Part shown: positions 50,301 through 58,672 of the stretch, piece by piece
How positions within the stretch are numbered: position 1 is the first letter of the stretch
Layout of the letters: the number at the start of each line of letters is the position of its first letter
Assembly (NCBI RefSeq): GCF_001425685.1
Contig: NZ_LMCY01000048.1
Location: forward strand, 127,315 to 191,314
From: Massilia sp. Root335
Lineage (GTDB): Bacteria; Pseudomonadota; Gammaproteobacteria; Burkholderiales; Burkholderiaceae_D
Reading direction: 5' to 3'
Length of the DNA: 64,000 nt
The notes under the pieces: model-generated
Seen by the model: the letters and a program-made list of their open reading frames with translations, nothing else
What the model was told of the DNA's origin: nothing
The model's database searches: none
Program-made: the position numbers and the translations under genes

Positions 50301-51365
50301 CGTGGCGACCGGCGCGTCGTGGATCTTGCCCAGGTTGTGGTCGACGCGCGTGACCTCGAGCCAGTCGCCGTTCGGGTCGACCATGCGCCACGAGGCCAGG
50401 TTGTCGAGCGCCGTGCCCCACAGGACGGCCTTCTTGCCGCCCGCGTTCATCGCGATGTTCCCGCCGATGCAGGAGGCGTGCGCGGAGGTCGGGTCGACGG
50501 CGAACACGAAGCCGGCCTTCTCGGCCGCCTGCGACACGCGCTGCGTGACGACGCCGGCGCCCGTGTAGATGGTCGCGTAGTCGCGGTCGACGCCCGGCAG
50601 GCGGGTCATCTCGACCTCGCTCATGCCGATCAGTTTTTCCGTGTTGATCACGGCCGACAGCGGCGACAGCGGAATCGCGCCGCCCGTGTAACCGGTGCCG
50701 CCGCCGCGCGGGATGATGGTCAGCCCGAGTTCGATACAGCCCTTCACGAGGCCGGCCATTTCGTCTTCCGAATCCGGCACGAGGACGAGGAACGGGTATT
50801 CGACGCGCCAGTCGGTGGCATCCGTCACGTGCGACGTGCGGTGCATGCCGTCGAAGCGGATGTTGCGCTTGTCGGTGTAGCGGCCCAGCACGGACTTGGC
50901 GCGCTTGCGCAGGTCGTAGGTCTCGGCGAACTCGCGGCCGAAGTCGTCGACGGCCTTGCGGGCGGCGACGAGCAGCTGTTCGACGGCGCTGCTCCGACGT
51001 GCTGCCGTGGCCGGATCGGCCTCGCTGCCATCCACCGTCAGGCGGCGCTTGTCGACTTCCGCCAGGCGGTGATGCAGCGCTTCGATCAGCTTGGCGCGGC
51101 GCCTGGGGTTGTCCAGCAGGTCGTCCTGCAGGTACGGGTTGCGGCGCACGACCCAGATGTCGCCCAGGACTTCGTACAGCATGCGCGCCGAGCGCCCGGT
51201 CTGGCGGGCGCCGCGCAATTCGTCCAGCAATTGCCACGATGACTCGCCCAGCAGACGGATCACGATCTCGCGATCGGAGAACGACGTGTAGTTATAGGGG
51301 ATTTCGCGCAGCCGGATGGGCGCGTTTTCTTCGAGCAGGGCGTGGATATTGGCAGGAGCGTTCAT
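47358..51365 (-). CDS. DUF3683 FAD-linked, iron-sulfur 2-hydroxyacid dehydrogenase
   Basis: A 1335-residue three-part flavoprotein. Residues 1-120 are the DUF3683 region (IPYNYTSFSDREIVIRLLGE); about 190-780 form the FAD-binding type 4 and FAD-oxidase C domains (IIPRGGGTGYTGGAIPLSPL; HMHAGDGNVHTNLP); two 4Fe-4S clusters follow (CLRCGKCKPVC and CTVCHKCVTPCP), and the C-terminal third carries CCG cysteine-rich domains (FPGCGSERLF, GYLCCGYP, NDRCCGESG). This layout is that of D-lactate or D-2-hydroxyglutarate dehydrogenases feeding electrons to the quinone pool. The substrate is not fixed by sequence. Confidence 0.92.
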   Translation of the reverse strand: MNAPANIHALLEENAPIRLREIPYNYTSFSDREIVIRLLGESSWQLLDELRGARQTGRSARMLYEVLGDIWVVRRNPYLQDDLLDNPRRRAKLIEALHHRLAEVDKRRLTVDGSEADPATAARRSSAVEQLLVAARKAVDDFGREFAETYDLRKRAKSVLGRYTDKRNIRFDGMHRTSHVTDATDWRVEYPFLVLVPDSEDEMAGLVKGCIELGLTIIPRGGGTGYTGGAIPLSPLSAVINTEKLIGMSEVEMTRLPGVDRDYATIYTGAGVVTQRVSQAAEKAGFVFAVDPTSAHASCIGGNIAMNAGGKKAVLWGTALDNLASWRMVDPNGDWLEVTRVDHNLGKIHDAPVATFKLEWTHPSEKGAPKGEPFRTETLAIEGRRFRKEGLGKDVTDKFLAGLPGIQKEGTDGLITSGRWILHKMPKYTRTVALEFFGQARDAIPSIVEIKDYLDSLPKNGKPEFASLRLAGLEHLDERYLRAVGYATKSKRGTLPKMALFGDIVGDDENAVALATSEVVRLANTRVGEGFIAVSPEARKKFWLDRSRTAAIARHTNAFKINEDVVIPLNRMGEYTDGIERINVELSIKNKLQLVEELHAYFTSGNLEVTKADDATGEGVSKEEILGDRPQQADDLLARVSARWTWIMANLDQPLGAVLDKLADFGLDGLSGTFQARLAQQPGATLFDVVQDHTVRVSWKQEIRAQLRHIFNGAAYEPILAEATAIHKRVLRSRVFVALHMHAGDGNVHTNLPVNSDDYAMLQDAHKAVERIMKLARSLDGVISGEHGIGITKLEFLTEDEIRDFRDYKKRVDPEGRFNKGKLLNGESGYADLRNAYTPSFGLMGHESLIMQQSDIGEIANSVKDCLRCGKCKPVCATHVPQANLLYSPRDKILATSALIEAFLYEEQTRRGVSIRHWEEFEDVSDHCTVCHKCVTPCPVDIDFGNVSMNMRNLLRKMDKRSFKPAQRAGMFFLNATDPTTINAMRKGMIDWGYKAQRLGASVLKAVAKEQTKAPPPTTGKAPIREQVIHFVNKKMPGNLPKKTARALLDIEDDKVIPIIRNPKVTNADTEAVFYFPGCGSERLFSQVGLATQAMLWEVGVQTVLPPGYLCCGYPQRGAGQYDKADKMMTDNRVLFHRMANTLNYLDIKTVLVSCGTCYDQLATYEFEKIFPGCRIMDIHEYLLEKGVRLEGVTGTRYMYHDPCHTPMKLQDSMKTVNALVQTVDNVAIEKNDRCCGESGTFAVSRPDISTQVRFRKEQEMEKGADKLRADGFKGDVKILTSCPSCLQGLSRYNDDSGTTADYIVVEIARHLLGENWMPNYVANANNGGIERVLV

Positions 51366-51623
51366 GGGGAGATCGACTGTCGTACTGACGCGTAGGACTC
51401 TCTATTCTAGCTTATTGCGATGCACCACGCTGGCGAAGGAATGATTTTTGCAACGGTCGAAAGGCAGAAACCAACAGAAAACTGACGCTATGCTCGAATT
51501 TGTTTTGGAAAAACAGACTTTTTCCGCCTAAAGCACGGCGTCCTGCGCAGAGATGCGTCTTATCCACGCCGGCCAGTCCGGTCTGCGTTACCGCCCGGGC
51601 TGGCCGATGCAATCAGGGCAACT
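51366..51623. other. Intergenic region without a recognised gene
   Basis: These 258 bp separate two minus-strand units. One AT-rich hairpin (GGAAAAA at 51507 with TTTTTCC at 51519) is visible; it is too GC-poor to be a convincing terminator. The region probably includes the promoter of the FAD/Fe-S oxidoreductase gene, but no clear boxes were found. Confidence 0.3.
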
Positions 51624-53117
51624 TCAGGGCGACGGTTGCAGCTTCCAGCGCTGGCAATCCCCGCCCAGCCACTGCCATTGCTGGACATTGCCGCCCGGCG
51701 CGGTGGAACAGGCATCGACATCGAGCACCAGGCCGCTGTTCTTCGATACGAGGCGGAAGTAACCGCCACCGACCGGCTCCGGATGCCATGCCTGGCAAGG
51801 GGCGCCATTCGGCGTCCACTGCTGGACGTTGCCGCCGTTGGCCGTCGAACAGGCATTCACGTCCAGCGCCAGGCCGCTGTTTATGGACGTCAGCACGTAA
51901 TCGCCGTTACCCTGGTTCTGCACGTTCCAGCGCTGGCAGTTGGCGCCGTTCGGCGTCCACTGCTGGACGTTGGCGCCGGCCAGCGTCGAACAGGCGTTGA
52001 CGTCCAATGCCAACCCGCTGTTCTTCGAGATCAGTGTATAGATACCGCTGGCGACCGGATTATTCATCGGGCCGGCGGCAAATTTGATCGAGCAGCCGAC
52101 ATTGACCAGTTCATACAATTGCGCGCCATTCGCCGACGGCAGCAATTGCGTGGAATAGCCATTGCAGACATCGCTGCCGCCGTTGGTCACGGCCGCCTGC
52201 GGGGTCGCGCCTTCGGTCCAGAGTCCGGTGCCATTGTTGGTATTGAACATGAACGTCTGGCCATTACCGGCGGCGATACCGTTGTCGGCATTGCGGCGCA
52301 GGACCATGCCGGTCACCAGCAGACGGCCGTTGGCGCTGCCATCGTTGTACCAGCGTACGGTCGGCGTCTGCGTGAAGTGATTGCCGGACGTGGATTCGAT
52401 GCGTGTGCCCAGATTCGACGGCACGCCCCAGCTCACGCCATCGGAAGACGTGCGGATGAAGGCGTCGCAATTCGACCCGCCGCAGACTTCGTACGTCATC
52501 ACATAGCTGCCGTTCGGCAGACGCGCCACCAGCGGCATACCGGGCCGCTGCACGTTGCCGTCGCTGACGCCGACGACGATGGTGTCGCTGCTCCAGGTGA
52601 CGCCGCCATCGTTGGAAATGCGCTCGGCGATCAGCTGGTTGTACCCGCTGCTTTTATATTCTTCGCTGGAGTAATACATGACCAGGCGGCCGGCGCTGTC
52701 GGTCGCGAATTCCGCTTCCCACACGCCGGTGCCGCCCGTCACCGGGGTGGACAGCAGGTTCCAGGTATGGCCCTGGTCGGTGCTGCGATAGATCTTGATG
52801 GCGTGGACGCTGCCATTGGTGGTGGAGGTGGTCCACAGCAGCGCGCCTTGCGGCGTTTCGTACATGCCGCTGCAGCAGTGGCCGGGTTCGCCGAGATTGA
52901 TGGTGGCGATCTGGGTCCAGCTCGCGCCATTGTCGGCGCTGTCCCAGATCGTGCTTTGCGTATTGCCGTAATCGAAGCTGGCGACCAAATGCGCATTCGA
53001 GCCCAGCCTCAACATGCGCGGATAGAACGACGTCTGATTTCCCAGGGTGACGGCGGCACTGGCGCCACTTAGCCAGCACAGCATCGCGAACAGCACGGCA
53101 TAGAAACGGATCTGCAT
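51624..53117 (-). CDS. Secreted six-bladed-propeller glycosidase with ricin-type lectin tail
   Basis: A 497-residue exported protein: signal peptide (YAVLFAMLCWLSGASA, to about residue 21), then a sialidase-like propeller with Asp-box repeats (SADNGASW, STDQGHTW, SNDGGVTW, SSDGVSWG). The two Glu in GVWEAEF and VMTYEV sit where GH93 exo-arabinanases have their catalytic pair, so GH93 is a better match than true sialidases; this is from memory. Residues 357-497 are three lectin repeats. It shares blocks with the lipoprotein at 57392 (for example the CC pair in GHCC). AAAGGA precedes the ATG at 53117. Confidence 0.78.
   Translation of the reverse strand: MQIRFYAVLFAMLCWLSGASAAVTLGNQTSFYPRMLRLGSNAHLVASFDYGNTQSTIWDSADNGASWTQIATINLGEPGHCCSGMYETPQGALLWTTSTTNGSVHAIKIYRSTDQGHTWNLLSTPVTGGTGVWEAEFATDSAGRLVMYYSSEEYKSSGYNQLIAERISNDGGVTWSSDTIVVGVSDGNVQRPGMPLVARLPNGSYVMTYEVCGGSNCDAFIRTSSDGVSWGVPSNLGTRIESTSGNHFTQTPTVRWYNDGSANGRLLVTGMVLRRNADNGIAAGNGQTFMFNTNNGTGLWTEGATPQAAVTNGGSDVCNGYSTQLLPSANGAQLYELVNVGCSIKFAAGPMNNPVASGIYTLISKNSGLALDVNACSTLAGANVQQWTPNGANCQRWNVQNQGNGDYVLTSINSGLALDVNACSTANGGNVQQWTPNGAPCQAWHPEPVGGGYFRLVSKNSGLVLDVDACSTAPGGNVQQWQWLGGDCQRWKLQPSP
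51627..52049 (-). repeat. Three tandem ricin-B-type lectin repeats
   Basis: Three units of about 45 codons at the 3' end of the propeller glycosidase gene each read ..SGLxLDVxACS..GxNVQQW...CQxW. The first two are nearly identical in places (SGLALDVNACST, VQQWTPNGA), suggesting recent duplication. Repeats of this form build one beta-trefoil carbohydrate-binding domain. Confidence 0.85.
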
Positions 53118-53195
53118 GTTATGTCCTTTCGTATGTGCCAAAAAAAGGCGGGGGCAGGCCCCCGCCAAATACTCCAACGGAGCAAGGAGCCGGTA

Positions 53196-55934
53196 TTACA
53201 GCTTGAAGCGCAGGCCGAGCGAATAGACGGCCGGGTCGTAACGGATATCGCGCGGGAACTGTTCGTAGCCGCTGTAGCTTTCGTAGGCGGCGTGGCTCAG
53301 GTTCCAGGCATTGAATTGCAGGGACAGCCGAGGATTGATCTCGTAGCCGACCGACAGGTCGACCTGGTTACGCGCACGCACCACATTGGTCGGCGGCAGC
53401 TGGATGCCGCCGTTGTTCAGCGATTCGACATAACGGTCGCGACGGGTGAACGCCAGCCGGCCGCTGAAGCCGAACTTCTCGTAGATCAGCGCCAGGTTGG
53501 CGTTCCGTTTGGCGACGTTGGTCAGCGGCGTGACGGTATAGTCGCTGCCGTTCAGGGTATTCGCGGTTTCGGTGCTGCCGCTGATCCACGTGTAATTGGC
53601 TTGCACGCCGAGGCCGGACAGCGCGCCGGGCAGGAAATCCATGAACTTCTGCGCCGACAGTTCATAGCCGTGCAGCTTGCCCTTGCCGGCATTCTGCGGA
53701 CGCGTCACCGTGTAATCCAGGCCGTCGATGTTTTCCACCTGCGAGAACGGCTGCAGATAACCATCGATGCGGCGGTCGAAATAGGCCAGCGACGCGTAGC
53801 CGTTGTTGTCGAAGTAGCGCTCGAGGGTCAGGTCGAAGGACTTCGATTCCACCGGTTTCAAATCCGGATTGCCGGCGCTGCCGTAGCCGGGGCGGTTGAT
53901 CGATGGCGGCGTCAGCGACAGCGCGGGGTTCAGCGACGCGAAATCCGGACGCGTGACCGTCTTGCCCCAGCCGACGTGCGACATCCAGTCGGCCGCCCAG
54001 TCGATCTTGGCGCCGATGCTGGGCAGGACGTCGGTATGCGAACTGCTCGAGTTGATCGTGCTGATGGTGTTGCCGATGCGGTTGTTGCCGGTCAGGTCGC
54101 GGTCCAGGCGGCTCACGCGCACGCCGCCCACACCCGAGACGCTCACCGAGCCCACATCGAACGCATAGCTGGCCATGCCGTAGGCGCTGTAGTTCTTCTC
54201 GGTCTGCTTGAACAGGCGGTTCGGGTCGTCCGCCAGGCGTCCCGCCGGCAAGCCGTAGTACTGACGCACCTGGTCGCGGTTATCCAGCAGGAAGTTGGTC
54301 GATGGCGTAGCGAAGGCGCCGCCCAGCCGCTCCACGCCCGGCACGACATCGTCGAACGACGAGCCGAACACGCCGACCGGCACCGGACGCACACCGCCCG
54401 GCGTATCGGCGCCGCCTTCCGCGCCGTGGTATTCGGCATCGCGCGACGAAAAGCGGAACCCGGCCGACAGCTTCTCGATCAAGCCCGGCGCCAGGCGGTA
54501 GCTGACGTCGTTGCGCCACTGCGTCTGCCGGCCGCTGCTCTCGCTCCACGACTGGAAGAAGCCGCGCAGCACATACTGCGACGGATCGCTCAAGGCGTTC
54601 GGGTGGCCGGGCGTGGAGGCGGAAAAGCCGCCGTGCCCATCGCCGTCCAGGCCGGTCACGTGCAGCGTGGCGAACGGCACGCTCTGGTCGATGATGATGC
54701 GGTCGTCGACGGCCTTCGAATACGTGAACGCGAGGTCCGTCGTGGCTTGCCATGGGCCGTTCTTGTACTTGGCGCCGATGCTGCCGTACGCGGTGTCGGT
54801 TTTCTGCTGGTGCGCCTGGGTGCTGCTGGCGGTGTAGGGCGCGACGCCGTCCGCGTCCGGCAGCACGTCGGCGGACGCGATCGGGCAGACGTGGCCACGG
54901 CTCGTGTTGCAGTAAGGGCCGTCCGGCACCAGCACCACATTGGTCGCCTTGTTGCCGTCACGCGCCACGGCGAACAGATAGTCTTCGGCACTGCGGCCGC
55001 GATAACCCATGTAGATCGCCTGGCTGTCCACTTCCAGCTTGTCGCTCGGACGCCATTGCAGCGCGCCGTGCAACTGCTCGCGCTCGCGCTTCCCGGAGTT
55101 GTACACGCCGCCGGGGAAAGGCATCACGGCCGTGGTGGTGGTGCCGCCCTTGGCCCGTTCGGCCGCCAGGTTGGGATTGCCCCGATCGTCGCGATACGCG
55201 CTGCCGTCGGGACGCACCTGCCACGAGGCGCCGCCCGGTTCCGCGAACCACTGCACCGGATTGACGAAGCGGTCCTTGACGTAGGTGCCGTCCAGCAGCA
55301 CGCCGACGTCGCCATGCGCGGTCTTCCAGCGATTCGAAATCAGGCCGCCGAGCTGCGGGTCGGTGTGCGCGTCGGCGCCGCTGCCGCGCGGATGGAGATT
55401 CACGCCGTCGATGAAGCCGGAGGCGGTGAATCCCTTCAAATCCAGCGGCTTGCGCAGCCGCACATCCATCACGCCGGCAATGCCGCCTTCCTGCTGGTTC
55501 GCGGTGGCGGACTTGTACATGTCCAGGCCGGCCACACCTTCGATCCGCAGGTCCTGGTAAGACAGGCGCCGTCCGTCGCCGGTAAAGATTTCATTGCCGT
55601 TGATCGTGGTGGCCAGGTCCGGCAGGCCGCGGATCAACACGTTGGTGACCTCGCCGGCATTGCGGCTCACCTGCACGCCCGGAATGCGCTGCAGCGCTTC
55701 GCCGACGGAGCGGTCCGGGAATTTTCCGATGTCCTCGGCATTGATCGAGTCGACCACCTGGTCGGCGGTGCGTTTGATGTCTTCCGCCTTGCGTACGCTC
55801 TGGCGGATGCCGGACACCACCACCGTGTTGGTATCGTTGATGGCATCGGCGGGCTGCTGTTGCGCCCAGGCCGGTGCGCCGGTCAATACGCCCAGCAGGG
55901 CCGCGGCGACCGGCGTCCTCTTGAACTGTTGCAT
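53196..55934 (-). CDS. TonB-dependent outer-membrane receptor
   Basis: A 912-residue receptor: signal peptide ending AWAQ (about residue 25), a TonB box-like NTVVVSGIRQS (about 36-46), the plug domain (DIGKFPDRSVGEALQRIPGV) and a long beta-barrel ending YSLGLRFKL. The plug style is that of Caulobacter/Xanthomonas-type receptors for glycans. Placed between two propeller glycosidases and beside an ABC importer, it probably takes oligosaccharides across the outer membrane. The upstream gap carries inverted and direct repeats that may be operators. Confidence 0.93.
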   Translation of the reverse strand: MQQFKRTPVAAALLGVLTGAPAWAQQQPADAINDTNTVVVSGIRQSVRKAEDIKRTADQVVDSINAEDIGKFPDRSVGEALQRIPGVQVSRNAGEVTNVLIRGLPDLATTINGNEIFTGDGRRLSYQDLRIEGVAGLDMYKSATANQQEGGIAGVMDVRLRKPLDLKGFTASGFIDGVNLHPRGSGADAHTDPQLGGLISNRWKTAHGDVGVLLDGTYVKDRFVNPVQWFAEPGGASWQVRPDGSAYRDDRGNPNLAAERAKGGTTTTAVMPFPGGVYNSGKREREQLHGALQWRPSDKLEVDSQAIYMGYRGRSAEDYLFAVARDGNKATNVVLVPDGPYCNTSRGHVCPIASADVLPDADGVAPYTASSTQAHQQKTDTAYGSIGAKYKNGPWQATTDLAFTYSKAVDDRIIIDQSVPFATLHVTGLDGDGHGGFSASTPGHPNALSDPSQYVLRGFFQSWSESSGRQTQWRNDVSYRLAPGLIEKLSAGFRFSSRDAEYHGAEGGADTPGGVRPVPVGVFGSSFDDVVPGVERLGGAFATPSTNFLLDNRDQVRQYYGLPAGRLADDPNRLFKQTEKNYSAYGMASYAFDVGSVSVSGVGGVRVSRLDRDLTGNNRIGNTISTINSSSSHTDVLPSIGAKIDWAADWMSHVGWGKTVTRPDFASLNPALSLTPPSINRPGYGSAGNPDLKPVESKSFDLTLERYFDNNGYASLAYFDRRIDGYLQPFSQVENIDGLDYTVTRPQNAGKGKLHGYELSAQKFMDFLPGALSGLGVQANYTWISGSTETANTLNGSDYTVTPLTNVAKRNANLALIYEKFGFSGRLAFTRRDRYVESLNNGGIQLPPTNVVRARNQVDLSVGYEINPRLSLQFNAWNLSHAAYESYSGYEQFPRDIRYDPAVYSLGLRFKL

Positions 55935-56058
55935 GTGATGTCTCCACTATTGAACGAAGCTTCCGTGCCGATCCGGTATGCCCTGGCGAGCTACAGATAC
56001 CGGATGCCGTGAGTACTGGCACGATGCGTCATCGCTTTAATTCTTGTTTGTTATGGGC

Positions 56059-56158
56059 GGGCACTACAACAAATTTATTTGCGATAGTGCCCCAGCAGCG
56101 ATGCAATAGTGAATGTATTTCCCATTTATTTCAATAATATTTGCGATAAATATTGAAA
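56059..56158. promoter_or_regulatory. Inverted and direct repeats upstream of the TonB receptor gene
   Basis: Three patterns lie in the AT-rich gap 55935-56231: a perfect 8-bp inverted repeat GGGCACTA (56059-56066)/TAGTGCCC (56085-56092); a ten-base direct repeat ATTTGCGATA at 56077 and 56139; and an inverted repeat TTTCAATA (56129-56136)/TATTGAAA (56151-56158) centred on the second copy. CGCAAAT (the reverse complement core) recurs upstream of the lipoprotein gene at 57291. They are likely binding sites for the regulator encoded next door. Confidence 0.45.
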
Positions 56159-56231
56159 CTTTATGAATATCGGGTAAAAATGGGCCAACCCGACGCTAAG
56201 CAACAACAAAACTTGTTGGATAAGCGCTGTC

Positions 56232-57200
56232 TCAGCCGATTTTTTTGGAAACCGGCACCGGCACGCCGCTCGGGAACTCGAAGCCGAGCTTCATGACGAT
56301 GTCTTGCGGGTAGTTGCCGAACTTGCGGCCGAACAGGTTGAGGCCGCCCTTGTTGCGCGCGTCTTCCTTGACGCCGATGCGCACGCGGATGTGATTGGCC
56401 TGCCCCAGCTTCAGGTCGCCGATGGTCGTCCCGCCCAGCGAGACGCCGTCGATCATGGCGCCGCGCTCGTTGACGCTCCATTGTTTCAGCATGCCATACG
56501 TCGTGCCCTCGACCTGCCACCACGACGGCGTCAGCAGGGCCGGCTTGCCGCCGAAGTCGCCGGGCGAGGTCCAGGTGCCCACTTCCACCTCGTTGATCCA
56601 CAGCGTAATGTCGGACGGCCAGTCGGGATTGTAGTTGGGCGCCTCCGAACACAGTTCCATGGACAGCGACAGCTCGGTGGTCACCGCGCCGTACGGCACA
56701 TTGTTCGGGAAGGCATATTCCACATGGCCCGCGCCGAACCACAGCAGCTGGGCGTGGACGTGCTCCGGCTCGAAGAAGGAACGCGGATCGTCCAGCATGC
56801 CGATGATCTTGCTCTCGCTGACCAGGCCGCAGGTCGGACTGGCTTCGACGCTGCGATAGCTGCCGATCGGCATGCTGATGGTGACGGTATTCTGCTCCGC
56901 CTCCACCGCCGCGCCGGGCAGGCGGATGCGCACTTCGTCGTAGCGCTTGGAACACAGTTTCTGGATGCCGCGCGTGCCCGGCTCGGTTTCCACCACCACG
57001 AGGCCCACCGCTTCCAGCTGGTTGACGTTGAAGCTGACGGTGGAATGCGGCAGGCCCATGGTGGCGGCCAGCTCCGACAGGTTCAGCACCTTGTGCGTCA
57101 ACAGGCCCAGCATCGCTTGCCGCGTTTCCGACGCCAGTGCTTTTACCAGCGGCAGTACCGCGTCGCCCTCTACCAGCAAAGACCGATTCCCAGCATCCAT
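56232..57200 (-). CDS. Winged-helix (ArsR-type) regulator with large C-terminal domain
   Basis: A 322-residue protein from the ATG at 57200. An ArsR-like winged helix covers about residues 10-80 (LVKALASETRQAMLGLLTHK, LSELAATMGLPHSTVSFNVN, LVVVETEPGTRG). The remaining 230 residues are beta-rich with many Trp and Gly (LWINEVEVGTWTSPGDFGGK), as in a small-molecule or sugar-sensing domain; the family is not further recognised. It lies between the TonB receptor and the divergent lipoprotein-GH5-ABC operon and likely controls both. Confidence 0.82.
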   Translation of the reverse strand: MDAGNRSLLVEGDAVLPLVKALASETRQAMLGLLTHKVLNLSELAATMGLPHSTVSFNVNQLEAVGLVVVETEPGTRGIQKLCSKRYDEVRIRLPGAAVEAEQNTVTISMPIGSYRSVEASPTCGLVSESKIIGMLDDPRSFFEPEHVHAQLLWFGAGHVEYAFPNNVPYGAVTTELSLSMELCSEAPNYNPDWPSDITLWINEVEVGTWTSPGDFGGKPALLTPSWWQVEGTTYGMLKQWSVNERGAMIDGVSLGGTTIGDLKLGQANHIRVRIGVKEDARNKGGLNLFGRKFGNYPQDIVMKLGFEFPSGVPVPVSKKIG

Positions 57201-57288
57201 GTTGCGCCCTATTCCTCTGAATAAATCTGTGAGTTCACCGCATTGGGTGATGATGCCCTGCATCATACCGCGTGGCGAAAATGCCAGT

Positions 57289-57345
57289 AACGCAAATTTA
57301 TAACAACTATTCTTGTAAGTAATGATGTATATTGCGAGAATAAAC
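57289..57345. promoter_or_regulatory. Divergent promoter region with CGCAAAT and related motifs
   Basis: Between the regulator and lipoprotein genes CGCAAATTTATAACAAC (57291-57307) matches, in its first seven bases, the reverse complement of the repeats upstream of the TonB receptor; ATTGCGAGAATAAA (57331-57344) is a looser relative of ATTTGCGATAAAT. TTGTAA (57313) could be a -35 box, but no good -10 follows at standard spacing. Confidence 0.4.
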
Positions 57346-57391
57346 CAACGAAAATACTTGTGACTTAAGAACTCAACAACAGGAGACCAGC

Positions 57392-58636
57392 ATGATCAAC
57401 AAGACCGGCATGTTTGCCATCGCCACGCTGTGCGTGGGACTGTTCCTGAGCGGTTGCGGCGGCAGCGGCGCGATCGCGGCCGCGCCGGACGCAGTTGCCG
57501 CCGCCACGCCACCCGCCGCGGGCGCATCGAACCAGGGCACGCTGCTGGCCGACACGTTCGCGACCTATCCGCGCCTGATCCGCCAGAGCCATCACCAGAC
57601 CGCCGCACTGAACGGCCGCCTGGTGGCCAGCGTCACCAGCAGGAACACCGACCAACCGGTGGCGGGCATTTATGCCAGCAGCGACGACGGCGCCAGTTTC
57701 ACCCGCATCGGCACGGTCGCCGATCCCGATTTCAAGAACGGCCATTGCTGCGGCACCTTGTACGAGCTGCCGGTCAAGATCGGCGCGCTGCCGGCCGGCA
57801 CCTTGCTGTACGCGGCATCCGTCGGCCAGGAACGCGACGCGCCGATGGAAAACCGCATCTACCAGAGCGCCGACGGCGGCGCGACCTGGAACTACCTGTC
57901 CCTGTGCGGCACGGGGCGCGTTCCCAAGAACCCGAAAGCGCCGTCCGGCATCTGGGAGCCGGAATTCGCCATCGCCAGATCCGGGGAACTGGTGTGCTAC
58001 TACTCGGACGAGACGCTGGCCGGTCACTCCCAGATCCTTGAGGAAGTCACCAGCCGCGATGGCGTCACCTGGAGCGCGCCGCGCACCATCGTCGCCGGCG
58101 ACGATCCCAAATCCCGTCCCGGCATGGCCATCGTGCGCCAGCTGCCGAACGGCGCTTATCTGCTGACCTTCGAGAACTGCTATCTCGGGACGCTGGACTG
58201 CGCGCTGCGCGCCAAGCGGTCCAGCGATGGCCTCGACTGGGGCGCCGCCAACGATCCGGGCTTCCGCCTGGAGACCGCCAGCGGCCAGTTCTTCCGCCAC
58301 GCGCCGACCTTCACCTGGGCCCCGGTCCCGGGCCAGCCCAACGGCATGCTGATCGCGATCGGCCAGATCCTCGTCGACAAGAACGGCATCCCGGATGCCA
58401 GCGGCAACGGCAAAGTCATGTTCACCAACACCACCGCCGACGGCAGCGGCCCGTGGAAGCTGGCGCCGGCGCCGCTGGCCATCGCTTCTCCTCCGCTGAC
58501 GACCAACTGGTGCCAGAACTATTCCAGCCCGCTGCTGCCGTCGACCGACGGCAAGCGCCTGACGATGCTGCAATCCGACGGCGGCGCCGACCAGAGCTGC
58601 CGGACCCGCTTCGGCGCCGCCGCGCTGACGCCATGA
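57392..58636 (+). CDS. Propeller-fold glycosidase lipoprotein (GH93/sialidase superfamily)
   Basis: A 414-residue protein with a lipobox LFLSGC (Cys22), so it is lipid-anchored, probably to the outer membrane. The propeller has Asp-box units (SSDDGASF, SADGGATW, SRDGVTW, SSDGLDWG) and conserved acidic residues E189 in GIWEPEF and E261 in LLTFENC, matching the likely catalytic pair in the lectin-tailed paralogue at 51624. Both carry the unusual GHCC pair. A CAGGAG site lies before the ATG. It is the first gene of the plus-strand operon that continues into the GH5-like and ABC genes. Confidence 0.8.
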   Translation: MINKTGMFAIATLCVGLFLSGCGGSGAIAAAPDAVAAATPPAAGASNQGTLLADTFATYPRLIRQSHHQTAALNGRLVASVTSRNTDQPVAGIYASSDDGASFTRIGTVADPDFKNGHCCGTLYELPVKIGALPAGTLLYAASVGQERDAPMENRIYQSADGGATWNYLSLCGTGRVPKNPKAPSGIWEPEFAIARSGELVCYYSDETLAGHSQILEEVTSRDGVTWSAPRTIVAGDDPKSRPGMAIVRQLPNGAYLLTFENCYLGTLDCALRAKRSSDGLDWGAANDPGFRLETASGQFFRHAPTFTWAPVPGQPNGMLIAIGQILVDKNGIPDASGNGKVMFTNTTADGSGPWKLAPAPLAIASPPLTTNWCQNYSSPLLPSTDGKRLTMLQSDGGADQSCRTRFGAAALTP

Positions 58637-58672
58637 CGACGTCACCCCTCCCAACCTGATTTTAGAAAGAAC

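Noticed and set aside
47433..51242. 1269-codon plus-strand frame
   Set aside because: Antisense to the DUF3683 oxidoreductase, whose cofactor motifs are all in place on the minus strand.
51507..51525. GGAAAAA/TTTTTCC hairpin as a terminator
   Set aside because: The stem is almost all A-T and would be unstable; no GC core as expected of an intrinsic terminator.
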